DNA of 64,000 nt from Oleiharenicola lentus (lineage in GTDB: Bacteria; Verrucomicrobiota; Verrucomicrobiia; Opitutales; Opitutaceae), in contig NZ_SDHX01000002.1 in assembly GCF_004118375.1 (NCBI RefSeq), positions 733,001 through 797,000 of the forward strand. Reading direction: 5' to 3'. A model generated the notes under the pieces. The model saw only the letters and a program-made list of their open reading frames with translations. It did no database searches and had not been told where the DNA came from. The translations under genes were made by a program, and so were the position numbers. This document shows positions 27,589 to 35,404 of this stretch, piece after piece (positions within the stretch are counted from its first letter, which is position 1; each line of letters begins with the position of its first letter).

Positions 27589-28635
27589 ATGCAAACCACG
27601 CACCCCACCCTGTCCCGCCGGCTGGCCTTCCTGTCCGGCCTGCTCGCCCTCCTGGCCCTGCCCGCCGTTTCCTTCGGCCAGGGCTGCCTGATCGCCCGCG
27701 GCGGCGGCAACGCCATGATCACCGACAGTTCCGCCTACATGGAGCCCGGCACCTGGCAGATCAGCACCGCCTACCGCTATTTCAAATCGCACCGCCACTT
27801 CGCCGGCAATGACGAGCAGACGCACCGCTCCGACGCCGGTACCGAGGTCTATAACTGGTCGAGCTTCTACGATTTCACCGCCACCTACGCGTGGTCCCGC
27901 CGCCTGAGCCTCAACCTCACGGTGCCTTATGTGCACCACAACCGCTCGTCGCTCTACGAGCATCTGGGCAACAACTCGGGCCAGCGCTTCACCACGTCCG
28001 CCTCCGGTCTCGCCGACATGCGGGGCAGCGCCACCTGGTGGATCTTCCATCCCAACGCCGACCACCTCCGCGGCAACCTCGCGGTGAGCATCGGCCTGAA
28101 GGCCCCGACCGGCGACTACAAGGCCCGCGACATCTTCACGCGCCCGGCCGGCCCGACCGAGCGCTACGTGGATTCCTCCATCCAGCCCGGCGACGGCGGC
28201 TGGGGCTACTCGGTCGAGCTGCAGGGTTTCCGGATGATCGCCCACGGCCTCTCGGTCTATGGCAACGCCTTCTACCTGTTCAACCCCGAGGAGCGCGTCG
28301 AGGAGTCGGGCTTCTCCATTCCCGACGCCTACATGGCGCGCGGGGGCTTCGACATCGTGGTGCCGGCGGTGTCGGGACTCTCCGTGAGCCTCGGCGGCCG
28401 CATCGAGGGCGTGCCCGGCAACGACGCCTTCGGCGGCAGTCGCGGCAGCCGCCGTCCCGGATTCGCCGTCGCGGTCGAGCCCGGCGCCACCTTCAGCAAG
28501 GGCCGCTACGCCGGCACCATCACCGTGCCGCTCGCCGTCTATCGTGCCCGCACCACGACCTTCGGCTCGATTAAAGCGGGCGACGCCGCCTTCGCCGACT
28601 GGACGCTCAACCTGAGCTTCTCGGTCCGGCTCTGA
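27589..28635 (+). CDS. Outer-membrane beta-barrel-like protein of unknown function
   Basis: A 348-residue exported protein (signal peptide LAFLSGLLALLALPAVSFGQG). The mature part alternates polar and aromatic residues in strand-length runs (WQISTAYRYFKSH, YDFTATYAWSRRLSLNLTVPY, YSVELQGFRMIAHG) and ends in a strand closing with aromatic/hydrophobic residues (DWTLNLSFSVRL), the usual outer-membrane barrel ending. It resembles transporter-like barrels annotated as phenol-degradation MetA-pathway proteins, but I am not certain of the family. A perfect terminator hairpin follows. A decayed copy of its 3' end, with the same hairpin, is at 37605-37752. Start at 27589 fits the signal peptide. Confidence 0.7.
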   Translation: MQTTHPTLSRRLAFLSGLLALLALPAVSFGQGCLIARGGGNAMITDSSAYMEPGTWQISTAYRYFKSHRHFAGNDEQTHRSDAGTEVYNWSSFYDFTATYAWSRRLSLNLTVPYVHHNRSSLYEHLGNNSGQRFTTSASGLADMRGSATWWIFHPNADHLRGNLAVSIGLKAPTGDYKARDIFTRPAGPTERYVDSSIQPGDGGWGYSVELQGFRMIAHGLSVYGNAFYLFNPEERVEESGFSIPDAYMARGGFDIVVPAVSGLSVSLGGRIEGVPGNDAFGGSRGSRRPGFAVAVEPGATFSKGRYAGTITVPLAVYRARTTTFGSIKAGDAAFADWTLNLSFSVRL

Positions 28636-28661
28636 GCCGCGAATCTTCCCTTCGATCTCCG

Positions 28662-28690
28662 ACGGCGGCGAGCACTCGCCGCCGTTTTGT
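28662..28690. terminator. Intrinsic terminator between convergent genes
   Basis: ACGGCGGCGA, loop GCAC, TCGCCGCCGT, followed on the plus strand by TTTTGTT. A hairpin with identical arms is at 37721-37744 in the duplicated remnant. Confidence 0.8.
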
Positions 28691-28708
28691 TGGGCGGCAC
28701 CAAGTCTT

Positions 28709-29551
28709 TCAGAACGCGGTCGCGAACCTCAGCGTCGTCAGCTGGTTCCGATAGCCGGGACCGGCGTGCAGCGTGTGGCGCAACTCGTGACGCAGCGTAA
28801 TGCCGGTCCGACCGAAGGCGCGTTGCACCTCCACGGCGCCGCTCCGGGTCCGGGCGCGAAAGTAATAGGCAATCCACGGCACGCCCTGCTCAAAGGTGTC
28901 CACCAGCGTGATCGGCTTGCCGATGGCTTCCAAATCCGGCCGTGGTGGCCGCGAATAGGAAACCACGTCCCCCACCCGCTCGCGCCCCTCCGCCACGAAC
29001 ACCCAAACCGGTGACGCGCTCCATTCCACCCGGCCAAACCATTCGCGCCCGGTCCGGTCGAAGGCGCGGCCGCGCGCGTCGAAGCGGCGCCACTCGTGTC
29101 CGGCCAGCAGCAGCCAATCGGTGCGCACCCGCTGACGGATTTGCAGCCGGCCGGCGCCGCTCCCACCGCTGCGGTCACGTTCGTGCGCCCGCACTTCGCC
29201 GGCCTCAAGCTCCGCGGTCAACCGGGGCCGATGCGGGCCCAAGCCCGGTTTGAAGTCCCAGCCCAGCGTCACGCCTGGTGCGACCTGGTTGAGTCCCTCC
29301 AACCGCGGCCAGAGCTCCGTCCTCAGGTGCACCGCCGCCCGCAGCCGGTGCCCGTCCGCGAGGTTGCGCGAGTGCCCGGCCTCCAGTTCGCCGGTCCATT
29401 GCCAGGCGGGCAACCGATCCTCCGGTCGCTCGGCATTGGTCACGTTGTCATGCCAGACCGCCTCGGTGACGAGGTGCCCAGGCGCTGCCGCCAGATGCAC
29501 GGCTACGGCCAGCGCGAATCCTGCCGCAATAAATGACGGGGTGCGGGACAT
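28709..29551 (-). CDS. Exported beta-strand-rich protein of unknown function (intact copy)
   Basis: A 280-residue protein with a signal peptide (FALAVAVHLAAAPG). The mature sequence has repeated amphipathic strands with many Arg, Trp and Glu residues (LRAAVHLRTELWPRLEGLN, RVEWSASPVWVFVAEGRE, ITLRHELRHTLHAGPGYRNQL) and ends LTTLRFATAF with a terminal Phe, typical of an outer-membrane barrel. I do not recognise a named family. A paralogue with a frameshift and an in-frame stop is at 37770-38503. The pair of genes here and its decayed copy flank the TonB/kinase cluster as direct repeats. Confidence 0.65.
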   Translation of the reverse strand: MSRTPSFIAAGFALAVAVHLAAAPGHLVTEAVWHDNVTNAERPEDRLPAWQWTGELEAGHSRNLADGHRLRAAVHLRTELWPRLEGLNQVAPGVTLGWDFKPGLGPHRPRLTAELEAGEVRAHERDRSGGSGAGRLQIRQRVRTDWLLLAGHEWRRFDARGRAFDRTGREWFGRVEWSASPVWVFVAEGRERVGDVVSYSRPPRPDLEAIGKPITLVDTFEQGVPWIAYYFRARTRSGAVEVQRAFGRTGITLRHELRHTLHAGPGYRNQLTTLRFATAF

Positions 29552-29855
29552 GCAACCAGTGGGAGCGCGCGGCGGACAAACTATTCCCTCCTGCCGCAGG
29601 GATTAATTCTGACCCCGATCCGACGGCCCAGGGGGGCAGGTTGCCGGACAGACTCCGCACTTCCCGCGCCGCAGCCAACCCTTCGGCAGCCAAAGATGTT
29701 AGCACATGCGACCCACCCATCGGCCGGTGCCTTTCCACCCGGCACCAGAATGTGCGGACCCACCACCAACCGCGCGAACGAGGAATGTTTTGGTTTTCCA
29801 ACGACGACGAACCATGGCCGTCGTTTGCCGATCAGGCTCAGGCGCCGACCGGCGC
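29552..29855. other. Spacer between the barrel gene and the hybrid kinase gene
   Basis: 304 nt without a convincing gene. The first ~40 nt (GGACAAACTATTCCC and surroundings) match the region upstream of the pseudogene at 38503, so it likely holds the ancestral promoter of the barrel gene. Near the kinase stop there is a GC hairpin, AGGCGCCG / CGGCGCCT, without a T-run. Confidence 0.4.
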
Positions 29856-32642
29856 CTAGGCCTGGCGTTGCAAGGCTTGGCCAACCTGGGCCAGCAGGGA
29901 TTCCTTGGTGTAGGGCTTGGCCAGGATGCCTGCGAACCCGACCCCGCGGATCACATTCTCGTCCAGATTGCCGGAAAAGCCGGTGGCGAGAATGACCGGA
30001 AATCCTGGTCGCAGTTTCCAAATCTCGGCCGCCAGGGCCGTGCCCTTGATCGACGGCATGAGCTGGTCGGTGACCACCAACCGCCAATGATCCGGCCGCT
30101 CGCTGAAGGCGGCCAAGGCCCGCAGCGGATCATGGTAGGCCACCGGGTGGTAGCCGTTTCGCTGCAGAACACTCACGGCAACCCGGAGAACCTGCTCTTC
30201 GTCGTCGATCACCAGGACCGGCTCGCCTGCCCCGGCGAATTGCAACGCAGCCGAGGGCGCCGCCGCCAACGGAGTCCCGCTCGCCGACGGGCAATAGACC
30301 CGGAAAGTCGTGCCCTCTCCCAGCACGCTGCTGACTGAGATCATGCCCCCATGCTGCTGGACAATACCGTGCACCACAGCGAGTCCCAGGCCGGTTCCCT
30401 TGCCCTTGTCCTTGGTGGTGAAAAAGGGATCGAAAATTTTCTCGAGCACAGCGGCGCTCATGCCGATGCCGTTGTCCGTCACGGACAGCCGCACGTAGTG
30501 ACCTGGTTTGAGCTCCGGTTGCAGCCTGCACATCTCCAGGTTCACCTCGACCTGCTCCAACACCAATTCGAGCAGCCCGCCCTTGTCCTCCATCGCATGG
30601 GCGGCGTTGGTGGCCAGGTTGACGACCACCTGCTGCAGCTGGGTCGCGTCGCCGCTGACGGGTGGCAAACCCGGGGGCAGCTTGGCCTCGATGCGGATGG
30701 TCGAGGCGATCACCGGCCGGAGCAGCTTGAGGGATTCGCTCACGACCTTGTCGAGAGAGACCGGGGCCAGGACCTGCTCCTGGCGGCGACTGAAGGCGAG
30801 GATCTGCTGCACCAGCTCCTTGGCCCGGTGGGAGGCGATCAGGACCTGCATCAGGTATTCACGCACGGGGTCGGCCTGGCGCAGGTCCAACTCCGCCAGC
30901 TGGGCGTTGCCGATGATCGCGGTCAGGAGGTTGTTGAAGTCATGGGCGATGCCCCCGGCCATCGTGCCGATCGCCTCCATTTTCTGGGAATGGCGCAACT
31001 GCTCCTCCAGGCGCGACCGGGTTTCGGCGGCCTGCTTGCGCTCGGTGACATCGCGGCCGATCCCGAGCAAGCCCACCACCTTGCCGCCTTCCCGCTGCGG
31101 GGAGACCACGAACTCCAGCGTCGCGAGCCCGCCCTGCCGGGTGCGGATGCGGAGCTCGAAGGACGGCGGCACGCCCCCCTTGACGACCTCGGCGAAGCGT
31201 TGTTCGGCGAGGGCCACGTCCTCCGGCAGCAGCACCCGCTGGAACCGGTGTCCGATCCAGGTGTTCAGTTCCCACCCCGTGATGCGGCGCGCGGCGTCGT
31301 TCACCGACTGGATGCGACCGTCGAGCGTCAGCGTGAAGATGGCGTCCTGCGCCTGGCTGATGAAATCGCGGAACCGCGTATCGCTTTCCCGGCGGGCCGC
31401 CTCGGCCAGCATGCTTTCGCGTCGTTCCAACAGGTGGGTAACCCGCTCGGCGCAGACCTCCGAAAGCGTAATCTCATCGGAGTGCCACTCGCGCACCCCG
31501 CCCACATGTTCGTGACACAGGACCCCGATCACCTGACCGCGCCAGCGGATCGGCGAGTCCAGCATCGCCCCGATGCCCAAAGGACGGAGGTAATTCCCGG
31601 CAAATTCCCGGGTCTCCGGGTGGTGGACCGCATCGGCGGCGGCAATGGTCCGGTCCGACTCGATGGCTTGGAAGTAATGCGGGAACTCCGCGCGGGTGAG
31701 GCGCTGGCCGTGTTCATGGTGATGCGCAGACTGGACAAACAGATCCCCGCACACCAAGGCGCTGCGCGCGTCTTCGAAAAGCCACACCCCGACCCGATCG
31801 ACTTGCTGGCTCTCGGCCACCAGCTCGGTGACTTCCTTCAACACCGTGCCGTAATGGGTGACATCGTCCAGATCCAGGTGCGCGAGGCGCGCGAGGCCGG
31901 CGTTGTGCCGCACCAGCCGGGTATCCCGCTCGGACATGAGTCGATCACGCTGATTGATCGTGTCCAGCAGCGCATTGAAGGACCGGCCCAGATCGCCTAC
32001 CTCGCCGCGATCGTTTTCGGGAACGCGCAGGCCCAGGTCACGGCTGCTGCCGATTCGGCGCACCGTCTCCGCCAGCGTCTGGAGCGGACCCGTGATCTGC
32101 CGGCGCGCGGTGACCGCGATGAAGACCGAGAGGCCAACCACCACCAGAGCCACCACCGTCAGGAGCAGCGCGTAGGGCTGGAACCGGGCCTTCCAACCCG
32201 GCGTATCCGCCTGCAGCCAGACCTGACCAATGGTCAGTCCCTCGGATTTGACCTGGACTGAGACGATCGCCTTGTTGCCCACCAACCGATCGCCAAGATC
32301 GACCGGCCCGGCGGGGGGAACCACCTGGGTCTGCGGTCGTTGGTAGCGGGCCAGCAGCGTTCCATCCGCCTGATAAATGGCGGCCGCCTCGACCATGGAT
32401 TCGTGCCGAAGCACCGAGAGGAGTTTTTCCGCGGTTGCCGGATCGCTGAACTCGAGGGCCGGCACGATGATTTCGGTAATAAGGTCGGCCTGGGTCTTGG
32501 CGTTTTCCAGCACGCGGGGACGGAAGGTCGTCACCTCGAACAACACCAGAGTCCCAACGGTGACCACCATCGCCAACAACACGGCAATCAGGATCAGGCG
32601 GGCCAGCCGGGCCTGCACAGAATCCAGGACGGCACGGTTCAT
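29856..32642 (-). CDS. Hybrid sensor histidine kinase (CHASE8-like, HAMP, GAF, PAS, HisKA, HATPase, REC)
   Basis: A 928-residue inner-membrane sensor. Transmembrane helices near 14-38 and 155-180 bracket a periplasmic domain (FEVTTFRPRVLENAKTQAD, then ALEFSDPATAEKLLSVL, YQADGTLLARY) that resembles CHASE8, the sensor of YfiN-type cyclases. HAMP, GAF, PAS (about 415-540), HisKA with His near 567 (GGIAHDFNNLL), HATPase (N box near VVNLATNAAHAM, GTGLGLAVVHGIV) and a C-terminal receiver with Asp near 859 (VTDQLMPS) follow. It overlaps the YfiR gene by ATGA and is last in the operon TonB receptor-YfiR-kinase. No separate response regulator is adjacent, so the output may run through a distant phosphotransfer partner. 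Confidence 0.9.
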   Translation of the reverse strand: MNRAVLDSVQARLARLILIAVLLAMVVTVGTLVLFEVTTFRPRVLENAKTQADLITEIIVPALEFSDPATAEKLLSVLRHESMVEAAAIYQADGTLLARYQRPQTQVVPPAGPVDLGDRLVGNKAIVSVQVKSEGLTIGQVWLQADTPGWKARFQPYALLLTVVALVVVGLSVFIAVTARRQITGPLQTLAETVRRIGSSRDLGLRVPENDRGEVGDLGRSFNALLDTINQRDRLMSERDTRLVRHNAGLARLAHLDLDDVTHYGTVLKEVTELVAESQQVDRVGVWLFEDARSALVCGDLFVQSAHHHEHGQRLTRAEFPHYFQAIESDRTIAAADAVHHPETREFAGNYLRPLGIGAMLDSPIRWRGQVIGVLCHEHVGGVREWHSDEITLSEVCAERVTHLLERRESMLAEAARRESDTRFRDFISQAQDAIFTLTLDGRIQSVNDAARRITGWELNTWIGHRFQRVLLPEDVALAEQRFAEVVKGGVPPSFELRIRTRQGGLATLEFVVSPQREGGKVVGLLGIGRDVTERKQAAETRSRLEEQLRHSQKMEAIGTMAGGIAHDFNNLLTAIIGNAQLAELDLRQADPVREYLMQVLIASHRAKELVQQILAFSRRQEQVLAPVSLDKVVSESLKLLRPVIASTIRIEAKLPPGLPPVSGDATQLQQVVVNLATNAAHAMEDKGGLLELVLEQVEVNLEMCRLQPELKPGHYVRLSVTDNGIGMSAAVLEKIFDPFFTTKDKGKGTGLGLAVVHGIVQQHGGMISVSSVLGEGTTFRVYCPSASGTPLAAAPSAALQFAGAGEPVLVIDDEEQVLRVAVSVLQRNGYHPVAYHDPLRALAAFSERPDHWRLVVTDQLMPSIKGTALAAEIWKLRPGFPVILATGFSGNLDENVIRGVGFAGILAKPYTKESLLAQVGQALQRQA

Positions 32643-33295
32643 GACGGCTCCTTTTTGCCCGCCGGTTCGCGGATGATGTGCCGCGCGGAAGGCAGCATCG
32701 CCGCGCTGAGCTGCACGCCGGCGGCCCGGGCCGCCGGCAGGCTGGCCCCAAAAACCACGCGCGCGCCGCCGGAGCGTTCCTCCATGTAGAGGGAAAGCAC
32801 GGCACCGCGCGCGAGGCCCTCGAACGAATCAGCCACCGTCACCACGGGCAGGCGGCTCAATTCACGAAACCAAGCGGCCTCCTCGCGCTCGTGCCCTCGG
32901 CCGACAAGTACGAGATGACAGGCCTTGGCCTCGGCGAGATCGCCCAGCGGCCTGAACTCGACGGGGCGGCCCTGGCTGGTGACCCCTTGCACGGTCCGGG
33001 TGAGCGCCTGGTCGATCGGACTGCGACCCAACACGCCGATGATGATCGGCGACGATGGCGTGGCAAAGGCCCCGGCCGGCCATTCGATGTGGCGGGTAAA
33101 GCGCAGCAGATAGGCCGCCTTGACCTCGTATTCGGTAATTTCGCGCGAGGGCAGCGCCGCGACCGGCAGGGCCGCGGCCGATGCCTCCGCCAATCCCAAC
33201 CGCAGGCAGGCAACCAACCCCAGCACCACCCAGATCCGAAGCAGCCTCCGGCGCCACGCGGCGGTGAATGGGGTCGGAGGGCGTCGGGCTGACAT
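32639..33295 (-). CDS. YfiR-like (DUF4154) periplasmic protein
   Basis: A 218-residue exported protein; a hydrophobic signal segment (IWVVLGLVACLRLGLA) follows a basic N-terminus. The DUF4154 landmark EYEVKAAYLLRFTRHIEWP is followed by IIIGVLGRSPI, CHLVLVGRG, PVVTVADS and VFGASLPAARAAGVQLSAAML, the standard order. In Pseudomonas, YfiR binds the periplasmic domain of the cyclase YfiN; here the coupled downstream gene is a histidine kinase with a CHASE8-like sensor, so I infer that YfiR controls this kinase. It starts 14 nt after the TonB receptor stop. Start 33295 (MSARRPPTPFT) is chosen over a longer frame that runs into the receptor gene. Confidence 0.87.
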   Translation of the reverse strand: MSARRPPTPFTAAWRRRLLRIWVVLGLVACLRLGLAEASAAALPVAALPSREITEYEVKAAYLLRFTRHIEWPAGAFATPSSPIIIGVLGRSPIDQALTRTVQGVTSQGRPVEFRPLGDLAEAKACHLVLVGRGHEREEAAWFRELSRLPVVTVADSFEGLARGAVLSLYMEERSGGARVVFGASLPAARAAGVQLSAAMLPSARHIIREPAGKKEPS

Positions 33296-33309
33296 CGGCG
33301 AGAGCTGGG

Positions 33310-35286
33310 TCAGCGACGACGTTCGACGCGGAGATAAAACCCGCGGGCAACCGCCGCGCGGACCGTGAAAAAACGAAATTCGGGATGGGATGGCTCCAGC
33401 AGATTCTGTCCGACCACCGAAACCTCCCAACCACGACCGAACTGCCTGCCGATGCGCAGATCCAGCGTTTCATACGCCGGAATGACGCGGCCGGTCTGGT
33501 TCAGTTTCCCCACCGCGCGAAACCACGCGTCGATTTCCCAGCTGGCGTCCAGGTTCCAGGAAGAACGAACTGAAAACTGCTGGCGCGGGCTGAGGTTCGC
33601 GATATCCCCCAGGCTCGAATCGGAGCTGGTAGCGGAAACCTCCAGGTCCAGATCCAAGTAGGTATACGCCGCCTGCCACTGCCACCAGGGGAAGATCCGC
33701 CACACCGCCTGGATCTCCGCGCCGCGGGAAGTGCCGAAACCCCCATTCTCCAGATCTTGCTCGATGGAAGTCGGGCCGACCGCCGTCGAACGGGTGGTAA
33801 CCAGACGAGAGTATCGATGATGGAAAACCGTGGCATCCAAATAAAAACCGCGCTGAGCCTGCCAGCGCCAGCCAAGCTCCATGGCGGACAAGACCTCCGC
33901 CTCCAGCGCCGGGCTGGGCAGCGTCCGGCTTTGGAAGCCCGGCACGCTCACCACCAATACCTGGTCATTCTCAAACCGCGAGGGAATGCGGGCGGCCCGG
34001 GACCAGGCGGACCAAAAAGTGATATCCGACCGCGGCTTCCACGTTGCGCGCACTGACGGCAAAAACTCCCACTGCGTAAACTCATTGTATTCGGCCTTGG
34101 TCCCGACCGAAAAGTCAAACTTCCCCGCGGGTGGCCGACGCGCGGCCTCGAAGAAGAGTCCTCCTTGGGTGAACCATCGTTTCTCCGGAGTGAACTGCGA
34201 CACGACTCCCGTGGTGGGGTTGACCGAGTCCGTGAGCCGGCTCCGTCGGTAGTTCAAGCCCGCCGACCATTCGTAGCCGGGCCCAAACGAACCGGAAACC
34301 AGACTTTCCAGCTCGAGCACATCGGCTTCGCTCAGGTTTCCTCCGGAATCGCGCCGGATTACATCCACATAGCCCTGTAGCTGTAGATTCAGTTCCCCGA
34401 TCTGCTGGCGCCGCCGGGCCAAAAAATGACCTCCGGAAGAATGGGCCTGATCCGCCAGACCTGCCACCAACTGGTCCGCGGCGCTGTAAAAGACATCACC
34501 GGTCATCATGGTCACAGCCTGGCCGCCTTCCCCCCGGTCGTACCGGAAACCGGCCCGCACCTGCGACCAGGCGTCGTTGTTGTCGGCAATGTTCAGGGGT
34601 TCGGAATCATCGCGCGAAAATGCTTTCACGTAAACGCGGGCCCAGGCGTCGGACCCGACGCTGAAGCCGCGCCGGGCGTAAACCTGTCCCGATTCAAAGG
34701 TGCCGGCCACCGCGGCCAGCCGGTCGCCCTGGGTGTCGCGGGCCGACTTTGTGATGATGTTGATGACCCCGTTCACGGCATTGGCCCCCCAAGCCGTGCC
34801 CCCGGGCCCGCCGATCACTTCGATCTGCTCCACCTCTTCCAGCGGCAGGTCCCGGATGTCCCAGATGGTCGAAGCGAAGCGTTGCGAGTAGAGTGAACGG
34901 CCGTCGATGAGCGGCAGCAACTTGTTCGAGGCGGTGCCGTTGAAACCGCGCATTGCCACAGCGTAAGACCGGCTGTTGATCGCACCCACTTCGACTCCGG
35001 GGGCCAACCGCAGCGCATCCGGAAGCATCAATGCGCCCGAGCGGCGAATATCCTCCCCTGTGATGACATGCACCGCCGCCGCCGCATTGAAATAGCGCTC
35101 CTCCCGCTTCGATACCGTCGTCACCGTGATGCCAGCCAGCTCCTCGAAGGACAGTTCCTGCAAGCCACCCACCGCACTGGGTGGCGTTGTCTGCGCGGTC
35201 ATGCCACCGGTCAGCAACACGCCCAGAATGATGGCAGACCAGACTGATAGGCGGGCGACGGCCGGCGTTCTCTTCCGTGGCGTCAT
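33310..35286 (-). CDS. TonB-dependent receptor 1
   Basis: A 658-residue outer-membrane receptor with signal peptide (SAIILGVLLTGGMTAQ). After it comes LSFEELAGITVTTVSKREE, a conserved N-terminal block of small verrucomicrobial/proteobacterial receptors, then the plug (VHVITGEDIRRSG, MRGFNG, VEVIGGPGGTAWGANAVNG-type region) and a barrel ending FTVRAAVARGFYLRVERRR. The C-terminus lacks the usual terminal aromatic and ends in Arg. Ligand unknown; the size suggests a small siderophore, vitamin or signal molecule. It is 14 nt upstream of the YfiR gene and so part of a receptor-periplasm-kinase relay. A second receptor lies upstream. Confidence 0.93.
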   Translation of the reverse strand: MTPRKRTPAVARLSVWSAIILGVLLTGGMTAQTTPPSAVGGLQELSFEELAGITVTTVSKREERYFNAAAAVHVITGEDIRRSGALMLPDALRLAPGVEVGAINSRSYAVAMRGFNGTASNKLLPLIDGRSLYSQRFASTIWDIRDLPLEEVEQIEVIGGPGGTAWGANAVNGVINIITKSARDTQGDRLAAVAGTFESGQVYARRGFSVGSDAWARVYVKAFSRDDSEPLNIADNNDAWSQVRAGFRYDRGEGGQAVTMMTGDVFYSAADQLVAGLADQAHSSGGHFLARRRQQIGELNLQLQGYVDVIRRDSGGNLSEADVLELESLVSGSFGPGYEWSAGLNYRRSRLTDSVNPTTGVVSQFTPEKRWFTQGGLFFEAARRPPAGKFDFSVGTKAEYNEFTQWEFLPSVRATWKPRSDITFWSAWSRAARIPSRFENDQVLVVSVPGFQSRTLPSPALEAEVLSAMELGWRWQAQRGFYLDATVFHHRYSRLVTTRSTAVGPTSIEQDLENGGFGTSRGAEIQAVWRIFPWWQWQAAYTYLDLDLEVSATSSDSSLGDIANLSPRQQFSVRSSWNLDASWEIDAWFRAVGKLNQTGRVIPAYETLDLRIGRQFGRGWEVSVVGQNLLEPSHPEFRFFTVRAAVARGFYLRVERRR

Positions 35287-35404
35287 GTTTGTTTCACGGT
35301 AATGTGCCTTGGAGACCGGACAACCGTCAAATACCCTTTTCCCCTGCGGCAGAATGGATGCGGCACGATGTGATCCTTGCGGCGCCGTCATGACTGCCCA
35401 CGGA

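Noticed and set aside
30351-32261. A 636-codon plus-strand open frame over the hybrid kinase
   Set aside because: Antisense to a gene with all kinase and receiver motifs; no recognisable domain of its own.
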